64,000 nucleotides of DNA, from the NCBI GenBank assembly GCA_001606155.1, contig LODT01000035.1, positions 1,168,658 through 1,232,657 on the forward strand. Reading direction: 5' to 3'. The translations under genes were made by a program, and so were the position numbers. The stretch is from Tieghemostelium lacteum (Eukaryota; Evosea; Eumycetozoa; Dictyosteliales; Raperosteliaceae). Every line of letters begins with the position of its first letter. Position 1 is the stretch's first letter. The notes beneath the pieces are model-generated. The model was not told the origin of the DNA. It did not search any database and saw nothing but the letters and a program-made list of their open reading frames with translations. Positions 33,019 to 46,638 of this stretch are shown in pieces.

Positions 33019-36000
33019 ATGAGCAACAAAACACCAATTACAATCAATGATGATGATTATTTCCTTTACCCTACATCTGTAGAATGGACAAGAAGTAATT
33101 CAAATTCTGATTCTAAAAATGCTTCAGGTGCTTGCCACATTGTTCCTGTTATGGTAAATATAACTACGAAAGTGGTTGAATTTGTTTTGATAGACTCTGG
33201 TAATTCAGAAACCCACGAAAAAATCCTATCATTTATGGATTTTATAAGATCCAAATTATATACACCAAAAATTATAGGGTTAATTTTATCACATTATGAT
33301 TCTGATCACTCTGGTGGTATTGATAAAACCATTGGTACATGGAATGTTCCAGGTAGTACCTATGAAAAATTTAAAAATTTCATTGTAACTGACGAGTTTA
33401 AATTCTTTGCATATGGCTAGTAAGTATAATTTAACAAAGATCTTTTAATATTATGGATAACTACTAACTTAATTTATAGTCCAAACTCAAATCAAATCTC
33501 AATGAAACAAAAATTCACAGATTTTTTTTTCCCAGATGCATCGAAAGTAGCAACTCTTCCAACAAGTAACGCTGATATAAATTCACATGATGATGCATCC
33601 AGAGTTGTATATCAGTTAAGTTATGGGAAACTTTTAGTAAGAAAATGGTATCTTGATAATAAATCTACTAGTGAAACCCCATTAACAGTGGTGTATCGTA
33701 AACCTGCCTCCGGTACTTTCACCACACCTCATATCACACTAAAATCAGGTACTGTCTCAGAGGTAAAAGAAGATAAGGCTCCTGCTAATCTAAATTCTCT
33801 TGTCACTATATTTTTTGGACCTGTCCATTATGTATTTACTGGTGATTCAATTTATCGTTATATAACTATTTTTACAAGATGGATTCCAAGAACCCCAACC
33901 ATCTTTAATAAGTTAAAAAATGATTTGTTTCCAAATACCACACCTACTTTGGAGCAAATATACAAGGCAATGTTTAGTATAATTGATCATCAAAAATCAG
34001 ATAAAGATTTTGATAAAACAACAATTGGAAAGGCCTACATAAAAATAGGTGGTAATGGTAAGACTAGTGGTAAATTTGCATGTATGGAAATGGGTCATCA
34101 TGGTATGTATAGTATTTTCTAAAACATCCCCCTAAATACTAATATACATGAAAAACTAAAAACAGGTAGTATATGCAATGGTCTTCCATCTAAAACGTTA
34201 AGTGATACACATAATCAATATGTGGATCCATCAAATCCTGTTAAGAGTTCTAAGTTTACTGATGCTCAAGCTGGTAAGTAATTTACTTAAAAGAATATAT
34301 TTAAAATTTTACTAATTATTTCATTTCTTAATAGTTGAAACACTAAAAAAAATTGTCGAATTTTATGCAGAATATACAGATACCCTTTTTGTAAACTCAG
34401 GTAATTATTTTCATATAATTGTTAAATATATTCATATTTACTAATATTTGAAATGGATATGTAGCTGGTACAAGTTATCATGCATCTCCTAGATATTTCC
34501 CTCATCTAGAAAATTTTCCACTAATGATATCATATGCGTCACCATATTTCGTACAACAAGAAAAAACTCTTGCAAATGGAAAAAAAGTCAATCAAGCCTA
34601 TGGTTATCCTGATATAGACAATAATGGTGTAGTTGTTGATTTTGATTATAACCCATTAACTTTAAATTCATTAGTTTTCTTATTACAATCACCTTATCAA
34701 ATTCAGAATTTTAAATTTCCACGAGATACATTTACCAAGATTAATAAAATCAATGTATTTCAGTTCACAGAGATATATAGTCAGAAAAAGTACCACCCAA
34801 TACTCAATCAACTCATTAGAGATACAGTTGCCTCTACAACATCACTCACCAGTACACCACCTCCACCACCCACCAGTACACCACCTCCACCAAAACCAAA
34901 AAAATCAAAAGCAAAATCAAAGTTGGGGGATGCACCTGTTCTGGCAAATGCAAAAAGAAAGACTGAACCTCCAAAAAAATATATAGTTCAATCAACAACA
35001 TCTAAAAAGGTTGCAACTATTAAAGGAATTAAAAAAAAGACTTCTAAAAAACTATTCAGTGTATCAAGTACAATGGTTCCTCATGAGTTTATTGTAACCT
35101 CACAATCGGCATTCACAGTTGATATACCTGAAGATATCTTCCAAAATGGTGGTAATGTTGATAGTAATGGCACACCAGCAATTACAATCGAACCTTTTAC
35201 ATTCACTACTGAAAACTCACCTGTTAGAATAAATGATTATTTGGTACATAATAACTACTTCGAAGATACCAATCAGCAAGTTCTCTACCAATCTATAAAA
35301 AACTCAATTATCGGTACTTATAACTTCACATTTCCCAATCAGGTAGATTATGACATGACCAATCCATCCATTATCTTTAGAATGAATTACATCGAAACCA
35401 CTAAACAACCAGTTGTAATTGGTCTATTATTCAAGAAAGCAATAGACGAGAATTCACCAATTACCGAATGTGTTCGTGTTATCAATATGGGAAAATATCA
35501 AACTTTAACTAGTTTAGATACTCCGTTATTTCCAAGCAATGGAACTAATATAATGGTTAATTTATATAAAGAACTGTCACCCAATATCTCATTTGCTTAT
35601 CAGGTTAATTTCAATCCAGTAAGTGGTACTGCAGCTGGTGATTTTGGATTCTTCTCTCACACTGAACAAGAATTCTCACTCTATGATGTCTTCCAAATTC
35701 CATTTTTCCAAGAAATGAAAGATAATCTCTCTACATTCTCTACCTACTTCAAAGATTTGATTCCATATGAAAATGGAACCGAACAAGAAGTAGAAACTGC
35801 TTTAAATGATTTCCTTCAATCTGTTAAAGTTAGATCATTAGATGGTGTATGTGAAGGTACACTTGACTTAAATAACTATGAATCTTTCATTCAGATTCCT
35901 AATCTACAACAAATTGAATTGATTTTAGATTTCACACCAGTAGCCAATTGCAAGTTATTCACCATTCTCCATTTGGAATCTATTTTCTTCAAAATTGGTT

Positions 36001-39000
36001 TTGGAAAAGGAATTGAGATTGATGATACATTAAACCCATCTGTTGATAAAACTGTATGGAATCTACAAGAATTCTCTATTGGTGGTATGTTTGCTGGACC
36101 TTCTGCAGGCACAGATATTGAAGTCATTTTAGATTTGAATATTGGTAAAGATGCATTTGCAATTCATTTCTATCAGATTCAAGCTGACCAAAGTACAGGT
36201 AAAACCGAAATTCCATTTAATGATTTCCACACTCATGTGAATAGTAATATCACCATCAACGAAGTACCAACCACACCATTTGATTTCAGTAACCTTCCTC
36301 TTGTTGGTAATCTTGCATTGAATTCATTAAAAGGTCTCAGCATCTATCTCTCTTCTAAAACATACAAATTTGCAGGGTTCTATGTTTTAATTGATTTCCA
36401 ACAAAAGATTCATTTAACACACAACATCTATCTCACTGATGCCACAATTGAATTAGAATCTGTCAATGGAAACGCAAGTCCAGGTAATGCACTAAGCTTT
36501 ACTGATTTATCCTGTTTCTTTGAATTCGGAACCAAAGATGCAAACAATGTTGAAATTGAGATTGGAAAACTCACAGTAGTATTCGATTCAAGTACAAATA
36601 CCACTGTAGATGCTAAAGTTATGTTATACAGAGACAATGGTGAAGATACATCTCTGAAAACCATTCTTGGATATTTCATTGGTGCAAATGAAGTTAACGG
36701 TCTTCTTGCAGATTTCCCAATTACTGATAGTGTTCTTCAAACATTTGCATTAGAAGAAATTGAATTAAAAATCAATCTCACAACTAAAACAATTGAGAGT
36801 TTCCATTTCAATATCTACACTGTACATCCAATTTCAATATCTACCAATGTTCAATTGGACCTCAACAACTTCACATTCAACTACTATAACAGTGGTCAGA
36901 ATAAATTATTCAATTTATCATCTGATTTGTTCTTTAATAACAAAGAACTGAAATTCCTTATTCAAAGAGAGAGCTCACAAGATGGAACTGGAGATTGGAG
37001 ATTTATCTTTGATTATGATTCGATTCAACAATGGTCACTTCTTCCCAAATACCAAGATGTTGTTTCATTGGGTTCAGATGATTCCTTTGTTGAAAATATT
37101 CTCGATGCAATTCAATTGAGAAAAGTTCATTTATCATATGACAAAGGAACTGTCGGTGGAAGTCAAGTACTTTTCTACACTGAAATTGATAAATTGAAAC
37201 TTGGTATTGCCTATTTCCAATCAAAAATCAACATCTTCTTTTTGATGGAATATCAACTTGGTTCTAAGAATGAAGGAGTTCATGCAACATTCATTGATGA
37301 TCTCATGGAACCAATTGATTTTGTTGCAAGTAAACTCTTTGGTAAACTCGATGTCAACTTCAAATTCCTCAGAATTGCCGATTACACTGATGATGCACAA
37401 GCTCAAACTCAATTGCTTCAAATGATCCAAAGAGATTCTGCTCTCTCTGAAATACAATCTCAATTCAATGGTTATATTGTTAATGATTGTCTCATGATAT
37501 CATTTGAATGTGTGTGCGAATTCTTAAACACTCTTGAAAAGAACTTGGCAAGAAAAGATAATGGATCATCAAGTACCATTCTATTCTCTCTTGCAAAGAT
37601 TTCTGGTGAATACAAAATCAAAGCAGCTTATGAATGTAACATTGAATTTGGTGGAAGATTCAAAATCAAAGAGTTTGCAATTGAAGCTGATATCATACCA
37701 TCAACTGAACAATTCAGCCTTTCTTTGGGTTGTAAAGGTCAAACAACAACTAGAGGAAAATTCTTAAGTGAAACAAGCAATATACTCTCTGGTCAAATTG
37801 GTGTTGCATTCAATAAATTGGGTGTCAATGTTATTTTGGGAATTGAAGTTGATAACTGGTTCCAACCATTCGATATCAATTGGTTACATATCAAAAAAGT
37901 GAGAGTTGGTGGTGCATTCAATCCTGAAACTATCATTTCTGCAATTGATCTCGATGCTGAATTTGAAATGATCGCACTTGAAGATCAAATTACAGCCAAT
38001 GATATAAACCAATTACCAATTGTTGCTAAACAATATGAAGGTGTAAACACTGGAAATCCATCATTCATTTTCAAATTGAAACTTGATATCGGTCAAGATC
38101 TCTTTGATTTTGAGATTAATATTGAAAATCTCAAATTGATAACAGTTTTCAGAGATATTCACCAAAGAGATACAGATTCTCAATTGCTGAAAGATATTGA
38201 TATTCAAGAACTAAATCTTCAAGGAAGTAACATGAACAATCAATTGAAATTCGAAATTGAATTATCACTCACCATTCAAGATTTTGATGCATTCCTTAGA
38301 ATTGGGTTCCTCGAGTCTGCTGGAAATACCAGTTTGAAAGCAATGGGTCTTTTCAGTCCAATTATTCTTCTCGATGGAAGATTAGAAATTGCCAATACCT
38401 CAAGAATTGAAAAGGATGCTTATGATCAAGGTTTACCAGTTCCCATATCAGATCCACAAATCAAAGCTATTGAAACATCAATTTTCAATTCCATTCAAGC
38501 AATGAAGAACAACAAAGGATCTAGACCATTAATTGAACCAAACAATGTAACTCACAATACTCTCACTCAAAAAATCAATGACATTTCAACCAATCAAGGT
38601 GCAATGTTCCAACTCCTTCTCGATCAATCAACTATTGATATTCAAGTCAGTGCTGGTTTGAAGATATTGAAGAGTTATGGTGTTGTAACTGCATCAATCA
38701 GTAAAACTAAATTCTATCTCAGTGGTGCTTTGGTTTTAGGAAATGCATTCCAACTCATCATCGAAGCATTGGTTACAAAACAAATGTTGAAATTCTCAAC
38801 CAACATTGAATGGGACTTTTCATTGACAACTCCTGATATCTATATTGGTTCAGTGAATGTATTCCCTTCAATCAATGTAACTTCTAAATTCAATGGCATG
38901 CTAGAAGTTAGTTTTGATTCATCTGATACATCTAACTGTAAGATTGGAATTGCAGTGGATTTCGAATTGAATGATTTTATTCATCTTTATATTCCAAAAT

Positions 39001-41129
39001 TCCAAGTCACACTCTCTGATCTTGAACACATTGCATCTAATATTGTCAACTATATCAAGAATTGCTTTAAAGATATAATTCTTCCATTCTTGAAAAACAA
39101 TCCAATTTCTCATTTCATCCTTGATACCATGCCCAATTTCTTCAAAAACTCTGCTAATCAATTGGCATTGTGGGCCAAAGAACTTGGACATTCAGCATCA
39201 GAAGTCAAAGATTGGTTAATTCAGAAGTTAGGACCAGACGCAGTTAAAACTGTTTTAGTTAATATTTATAATCTAGCTTCTGATGCTGCTGATGCAATTT
39301 GTGGAATTATCAAAGAAGTTGCAAAGAAAGTAATTGATGATGTAATTGATGGTGTTAAGAAAGGATGGAATTCAACTAAACATTGGTGGCATTCAATATT
39401 TGGATTTATGTTAGAATTTGGAGATTCTTCATCAATAATGTACAGCATCTCAGGTATCAATGTAAATCCAAACGCATTCTTCCACAAACATTTAGAGATT
39501 ACCAATCACACTGTCAATATTGTTAGTGATGTTATATCCTTCATTGAATACAATGAATTGGTTTTTGATCTCTCAAGTATTCATCACTTGAAACCAATTC
39601 ACATTGATACTGCTAATCAACTTCACCAATCTCTCACAAAGTTCAGTAATTATTTAAACAACCTAAATGTATTGGATAAAAGTAAAATGATGAAACCTCT
39701 TGAGAAAGTATTAGAATTCTTTGAATCAATGGTACACCAACTGACAACACTCACTGATGCTCTAATTGTTGATAGTTTCAACACAACAACCAACAAACAC
39801 CAAATTGATCAATGGTTCAAAGATGGTACTCCAAAGATGTACAAAGCTTTCTTCATCAGACAAATGACCAGTTTTGTCAAATATATGATTTTATTATACA
39901 ACAAAATCTGTCCATTATTCCAATTCTATGACCAATTCATTAATACCTACAGACAATCACCAAAACATCAATTGACACAAATTTCAAAACTCAATGTGAT
40001 GAAACATCTCAATTCATGTTTATTGGTAGATTCACTTTCTGGAAATGGAAGTGTATTCACTAAAGGAACTGGAACATTCATTGTGATTGATAGTAGAATT
40101 CACAAAATCAATTCTGGAATTGTTTTAGGTGCAATTACAATCGACTCATTAGAAGTAGACAACAAATCACTTGCAGATTCTGATGATCAAATCAGAATTG
40201 GTGAATCACTCGAGAATTCAACTCTCTTGAAATATAGATTAAACAGTACTACCTCATACAACTACTATCTTCAAGTTAATGGTTCAATCAGATTAATTGA
40301 TTCATCAATGCAATCACATTTTGCAATCAATGATTCAACTAAAGTCACTGAAAAACCAGATCTCTATGACTATTTTGAATTACAACCCATAACCAAATTC
40401 AAATCCGAACTTGAAGGATTTACAATCAACACTAATTCATCATCAATCTTCAATGATGGTGCATTACAATTTGAAACTGGTCAGAAATCACTTGATGATA
40501 TTTTCATTGGATCTATTATTCAAGTTAGTGGAACAACTTGTAATCTATTAGTTGTATCTCGTGAATTGGCCTTCAATATTGACTCTTCACTTTTAAATTC
40601 AGCCAGTCACGATATCATTATTAGATTTTTAAGAACTTTAACTGTTCCTTTACCCACCAGCGAAGGTAGACTTCCAGTCTATCGCTTGACATTTGAACAA
40701 ATTCCAGCTAGTTACAAAACCATCATTTCCAATACCATATTTTATGTTGAAAGAGACAGAAACAATACTGTAAGTCACCCAAGTACTTCTAATCCACCAG
40801 TTGATACCAACAATACCTATGAATACTTTGCATTTGATCCATCTGCTAAATATATTACCGAAAATGAACCAGAAATCAGACCACAACCAATCGATTTGAA
40901 ACCTCTTCTTCCAAAACTTCCATTGTTCACTTCAACTGATGCTTTCAAAAAAGTAACCTATGCTGAAAATCTCTCTATTTTATTTTGGGTAACCAATGAA
41001 TTTATGTTCCCATTAGACTTTAATACAATTACCAATGTTGAATTTGTTCCACCCACAGGTTTCAAACAATCAAATCTTGTTATCAAAAAAGATTTAATTC
41101 CAAAAAGAACAGGTCAAATTATTGAATAA
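33019..41129 (+). CDS. Giant metallo-beta-lactamase-fold protein, copy 2 (2620 residues)
   Basis: Five exons, join(33019..33419,33480..34102,34166..34273,34335..34400,34465..41129), with the same exon phases as copy 1. MBL motifs are intact: FVLIDSG, LSHYDSDHSGG, VFTGDS and GHHGS. Most of the 2000-residue beta-rich region is very close to copy 1. Differences cluster at the start of exon 5, around the Pro-rich linker (which holds an extra Thr-Ser-Thr-Pro unit), near residues ~1880-1900 and at the C-terminus, where this copy has RTGQIIE appended. Both giant genes are open throughout although the adjacent SNTX-like B' is broken. Function unknown. Confidence 0.8.
34846..34892 (+). repeat. Duplicated short Pro-rich unit in the giant MBL' linker
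   Basis: ACCAGTACACCACCTCCACC occurs twice in a row here but once in copy 1 (near 19960). It adds a TSTPPPP unit to the linker. Confidence 0.75.
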
Positions 41130-41202
41130 AAACAAAATAATAAACAAAAATATCATTAAATTTATTAATTTAATAATGTGTATAAAAAAGGGTTATTGGG
41201 GA

Positions 41203-44200
41203 TTAGGTACGAAGACTTTTATAAGATAAAACATATTGTGGTGAGGTACACTTTTCAAAGCTGGAGGATTTATAGGATGGTGTGAAGATTAGGTTGTTTC
41301 TTTGAGAGCATACTCGAAATACCTTGGATAACTTAGTTTTAGAGCCTTCTGATAAAAGTGGAAGTACCAAAGAAAGATATTTCAATCTAAAATGATGTTC
41401 AATGATAACTTGTGTAATCTTATCAGTGAGATTAAAACACTCGTTTAAATCCAAGATTTCTAATTGGAATTGAAGTGTATTTAATATCTGGCAAATTGTG
41501 GAATCTGAATAATCTTTAGAACGATTTAAAACCAACTTTTTAAGACTCTTTAAATGGTTACTAATTTGTAATAAAGATGATTCTGGTAATTGGCAATTAG
41601 ACAATTCTAAATAAACCAAGGATTGGAGTTGTTCATGTGTGCCATTGAATGTATTGGAATCCAATTTACAGTCTATAATAGAGAGTTGGAGTAATTTACA
41701 ATGTTTCAACAATGGTTTAAAAAAACTATTGGATTGGTTTACTAATGCACTAAAATTTACACCATGCAGAGTCAGGTAGGATAGATTATACATTGCACTG
41801 ATGTGATTGGATGTAGCAGTATCCATATTAATAGGACCAAGACGTAGTAGCTTTAGATTCTTTAAATTGTCAAAGAATTTGTGTACCAATGTAAAGTTTG
41901 AATTGATTAATTCCAACTCTTCTACCAATTCAAAGTTATCAATTTGTTGAATTTGTGAAATGTATTTTACGAATACATCTTGAATGATTTTGGAATCCTT
42001 GAATTGGTCTAACATGTACAAGAGTGTAAAGAGTTCATAGAGTTTTCTCTTTTTATATTCAACTGATCTTTCATGAGGTACAAAATGACAGGTTGATAAC
42101 AAGTCTGGTGGATATACATGTTTAGTTGGAATAGAATTGATAATGAGGTCATCAAGACAATCAGGATTCTTTAATAGAGTCTTTTCCAATGCGATTTTTG
42201 CTAATTTTAAATGAGAGTCAAATACTGATTTAGAAGGAGTTTCACTAAAGAAGAGATAGTTGCTTGCTAGTTTTAAGTGATAAAGTCCTACCAGACTTTG
42301 AATAGCAATTGTATTTTGTAAATCATCATTACTTAGTGCAACATACTGTAGTAGTACAGTTAGAATTCTAATTGGTTCATTAGGAGCTTTGATAACAGAT
42401 GACTTGAAATAAAGGGCCCTGAAGAACTGTACATGAATAGGGAATGCAGATGGCAAGGATAACATTGCATTGCTAAATTTCATTTTACCGTCATCAACTG
42501 ATCTATCAGCCTCCAAAACATCAATTTCCTTGTATGGATTATCAACAATCCTTCTAGTCTCTTCCATATGTTGACTACCACAACTGTAGTCAATGAGATA
42601 TGGGTACTTTACAGTAGACCCAACTTCATCAATATCACCAACACCAATTTGTACAAATGGTCTGTCATCAGGTGTCAACAAGAACTGATTAAAAGTACTT
42701 AAATTGATTCGTATATTGAGCATTTGTATAAACCTAATTACCAATAACTTGATATCTACGAGTTTTCTTAAATCCACACAAGGTTTCTTTTCATCTTCAT
42801 TCAAACATCGAGGAAATATCTCCATTGCAATATACTTTAGATTACCAGGTGAAAACTCACTCCAGAACTGATCTTGATTTGGTAGAGTTGGATCTAAAAG
42901 TACTTTAAATATATCAGCAATAATGGTTTTATAAGGATCCTCTGATGGTCTTCTAGTGAGATCCATAGTCTTTCTCAAACGAGATCTAGTAATTCTCTTC
43001 CAAACTCTAGCCATAATCTCTGTAATCAAAACCTCCTTAACACATGTTACAGTAACATCTTTACAAATGACACCAAGATACCTGAAATTAACTCCAGAGA
43101 AATGAACAATTTTCAAATTTTTCACAATTTCATGTGCCTTATGTGGAGATGGAGAATAGTCTTCTTCTGGAGTCTGATTAATCTTATTTATAAGATTAGG
43201 AATGACATGACCATGTAGATAGTCCGTAGCCTTGGTTATATCTCTATTTAAATCATTCTCAAACAGTGATGTTTGCCAACCTGAGAAACCGTCGCTACTC
43301 AAAGGTACATTAAAAGATCTTACCAACTCTGGTCTTAGCATATTATAAAATATCTCTCTACCAATCTTTTGTCCAGACTTGTTATTAAATATCAATGGAT
43401 ACTCTGGTGGAAACATTCTGGCAAAATCCAACATGTAATATCTTCCATCTGTTCCCTTGTGCACTTCAATATCACCAGGACCGTATATAAAAGTCTTTGG
43501 AAGACCTGCTGCATGGCCTCTCAGATTCAAAAACCCAGCAATTCTCTCCATTTCCTTGTTTATCTCGCTATCTGAGTTATGCACGGTTTTTCCACCATCA
43601 CAACTACCATAGACAATAGTAGATTTGCTAATTGGTAATTGTGACAATGCCAATAGACGGTACCCTCTGTAATCTATAATTGCAATCATTGGAAACCTTA
43701 TTAAACCACCTTTCATTCCATATATATTCATTATATGATTTAGACCATTCAATTCATGATTTGTAGATTTCTGTGCAAAACTATCTGCTTTATTTGTACC
43801 ACCATACATCCACAATCCAGGTATAATCTCAGTATCAGCAGCAAATTTAAATATAATATCTTGACATTTAAATTTCTGACCACCAGCCACACCTCCTAAA
43901 TCCAATGGTTTTATAGTTTTACTCTCCATTGGTAAATGCAATTCCGAAATTATAATCTTACCAAAAACATCAGCACAATAGACAAAATCATTGGCAATAG
44001 TTGATAGTTTTTGAAATCTCTCTGGTGAATCCTCTTGATCTAAAATTTTCTGAAATTCATCATTCCAATGAAATATCTCTCCTCAATGAGTAATCCCATA
44101 TTAATACCAACATGTGATAAACTATTAACATTATAATACACTTACTTGAAAATTCATAGTCTTCTACATTTCTAAGTGCTTTTACAGCTAGATTGTCACC

Positions 44201-44455
44201 CCATGCCTTTTCCTCTTGAATCGATGTAATATGGTCATCTGGAGAGTAGACACTAGGGTGCACTTCTCCACCACCAAAATACAGAGAATTTCCAGTCGCT
44301 TCTGGTGAGTAGACTACAACATTGGCATTATAGCTGTGTACTGAACTTGCTGAAGATGATTCTGAGACATCTTCATGAAATACATATCTATAATTTTGAA
44401 GTTTAACATCCGGTGTTGTATAAAAATTTATATCATCTACAACTTTATAATCCAT
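41203..44455 (-). CDS. Clu-domain protein with C-terminal leucine-rich repeats
   Basis: Two exons, complement(join(41203..44081,44146..44455)). The 63-base intron (GTAAGT...TTGAG) joins EFS to REIFHWNDEFQ and gives 1062 residues. The Clu domain (~105-330) shows WNDEFQ, AIIDYRGYR, YGSCDGGKT, GHAAGLPK and GTDGRYYMLDFARMFPPEYP, as in CluA/CLUH, proteins needed for even mitochondrial distribution that bind nuclear-encoded mitochondrial mRNAs. The middle (~330-750) resembles the CLU central region weakly. Instead of the usual TPR-like tail, residues ~840-1015 form leucine-rich repeats (LVYLELSNCQLPESSL, LEILDLNECFNLTD). It is therefore a divergent CLU paralogue. The N-terminal 100 residues are acidic and Ser-rich. 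It shares an upstream spacer with the NMT gene. Confidence 0.85.
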
Positions 44456-45073
44456 ATGTATATAAAAAACTTAAATATGTTTCTCTCTTTATACAACAAA
44501 ATAAAAAGCAATATTGTTTTGGTGCACTACTTGAGGGGTGGAACATGAATATTTATATTCCAAAATATTGTAGACGACTATAATCCCATTTCTGGAATCT
44601 TATACGAATAGTGTAGAATTATAATGCAAATGCCCCTGTATTCTTGATTAGATCTTCACAATAATATAATTCACAATTATTTTTTTACAATTATAATTTT
44701 GGCATAAATCTTTTGATTCTGGAATACGCCTGAGATCACACTGGGTGTGAAACTCGCAAATTTAATTAAATTAATTACTTTTTGATCTTGATCCACAATA
44801 CTCCATAAAAGACCTGTATAGGTCTATACAATAAATTCCATGAAACTAATTCAGACTTTATTTCATAATTATTTATCTAATAAAAAAAAATACTTGCACA
44901 ATTTAAAATAACAAGTTTAGTCAGTTAGTTTTGATCAAAATTAGAAATTATTGGTAAGGTCATTTAAATAGTGATGTTGTGTTTTGATAGTTGAAAAACT
45001 GAAGTGGCAGAATGGGAAAGAAAAAAAACTGTTTTTTTTTTTAGATTTTCTTTTGGAACAGAGAGATAAAATA
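44456..45073. promoter_or_regulatory. Divergent spacer between Clu-LRR and NMT genes
   Basis: About 620 bases, strongly A/T-rich, without a convincing open frame or RNA gene. It should hold promoters for both flanking genes. A short purine-rich segment near 45000-45030 followed by a T run precedes the NMT start. Confidence 0.5.
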
Positions 45074-46357
45074 ATGTCAAATAATAGAGAACTTGTTACA
45101 CATAAGAATAAAGATAAAAAAGACAAATCACATGTATTTTGGGATACACAACCAGTACCAAAACTAAATGCAGAAATTGTAGAATCAGGACCAATTGAAA
45201 CTAAGACTTTGGATGATGTCAGAAAAGAACCTTTAAATCTACCAGCAGCATTTGAGTGGGTAGAGATTGAAATAAATAACAAAACAGAGTTAGAAGGTGT
45301 CTATAAGCTATTGAATGAAAACTATGTAGAGGATGATGATAATATGTTTAGATTTGATTATTCAGAGAGTTTCCTTAGATGGGCTTTACAACCACCTGGG
45401 TACTTTAAAGAATGGCATATTGGTGTACAAGTTAAGGAAAGCAAGCAATTGGTAGCTTTCATCTCAGCCATTCCAGCAACAGTCAATGTCGATCATAAAC
45501 CTATAAAAATGGTGGAAATTAATTTTTTGTGTGTTCACAAAAAATTAAGATCTAAGCGTCTGGCACCTGTGATGATTAAAGAGATCACCAGAAGAGTCAA
45601 TCTCAAGGACATTTGGCAAGCTTCCTATACTGCAGGTATAGTACTTCCCAAACCAGTTGCAATGACAACTTATTACCATCGTTCTCTGAACCCAAAGAAA
45701 CTCATTGATGTTGGGTTCTCACAATTACCTCCAAAATACTCTATGGCAACCATGGTTAAATTATATCGTGTCAATGATTTCACACTACCATTCCGTCCAT
45801 TGAAAAAGGAGGATGTACCATCACTTACAGCTCTCTTGAAACAGTATCTCTCAAAATATAAATTAGCAGTAGAATTCCACGAAGATGAAGTATGGCACTG
45901 GTTCCAAAACATCAAAGAAGTCATGACTTGCTATGTCATGAATGGTGATTCTGCAAATCCAGATAAAGTAACAGATGTATTTAGTTTCTATAATCTACCA
46001 TCATCTATTATGAAGCATCCAAAATACGATAGACTTCTTGCAGCATTTTCCTTTTACAATATTGCAACTACAATCTCAATGGAAGATTTAATGAACCATG
46101 CTATAACAATTGCTAAACAAGTTTGTATCCTATTCCTCTCTTACACCAATTTCCTTAATATTATACTTTTACTAACACACATTCTCTATCACATATAGCT
46201 GGATTATGATGTATTCAATTGTTTAAATATCTTTGAAAATTCAAAATTCCTTCAACCATTGAAATTTGCAGTTGGAGATGGTAATCTACAATACTATTTA
46301 TATAATTATTCAACTCAAACTAAAGAACCTTCAGATATTGGTTTAGTATTACTTTAA
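45074..46357 (+). CDS. nmt: Glycylpeptide N-tetradecanoyltransferase (N-myristoyltransferase)
   Basis: Two exons, join(45074..46120,46199..46357), 401 residues. NMT transfers myristate to the N-terminal Gly of cytosolic proteins. Visible family motifs: FWDTQPVPKL, MFRFDYSESFLRWAL, KMVEINFLCVHKKLRSKRLAPVMIKEI (shown in part by EINFLCVHKKLRS), and after the splice FAVGDGNLQYYLYNY ending DIGLVLL. The join is phase 0 between AIAKQ-type and LDYDVFN sequence and restores the conserved C-terminus. The intron donor reads GTTTGT, unlike the GTAAGT/GTATGT style of its neighbours. The ATG at 45074 was chosen because the frame further upstream has no ATG and encodes a poly-Phe stretch from a T run. The N-terminus is Lys-rich, as in other NMTs. 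Confidence 0.93.
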
Positions 46358-46638
46358 ATCAAATAATATTACCTCCTTCCCATAGACGCATTACAAAATA
46401 AATGAAATAGGAAATAGACTATTTGGTTAATTTAATTTAAACCATTTAATTTGAGTATTATTTTGTTGTTTATTTATTAAATATATTATTTATGTAGGTT
46501 GTAGATTATAAATTGATAATTATTTGTTATATATATTTATATTACAATGAAATTTATAAATAGTTTTAATATTAATACATTTTGTTTGGGGGGTTTTGGA
46601 GTTGAGCGTATGATAGAGAGAGAGAGGATAGGAATTAT

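Larger units (their letters stand above)
26298..41130. repeat. Tandem three-gene block, copy 2 (SNTX-like A', B', giant MBL')
   Basis: Direct repeat of the 11372-26200 block, immediately following it. It contains SNTX-like A' (26298..29414), the broken B' (29729..32720) and the second giant MBL gene (33019..41129). Its right edge lies in the 73-base spacer before the Clu-LRR gene. Confidence 0.9.

Noticed and set aside
44984-45073. Upstream extension of NMT with a poly-Phe stretch
   Set aside because: It begins at TTG and includes a T-run-derived segment; the ATG at 45074 gives a normal Lys-rich NMT start.
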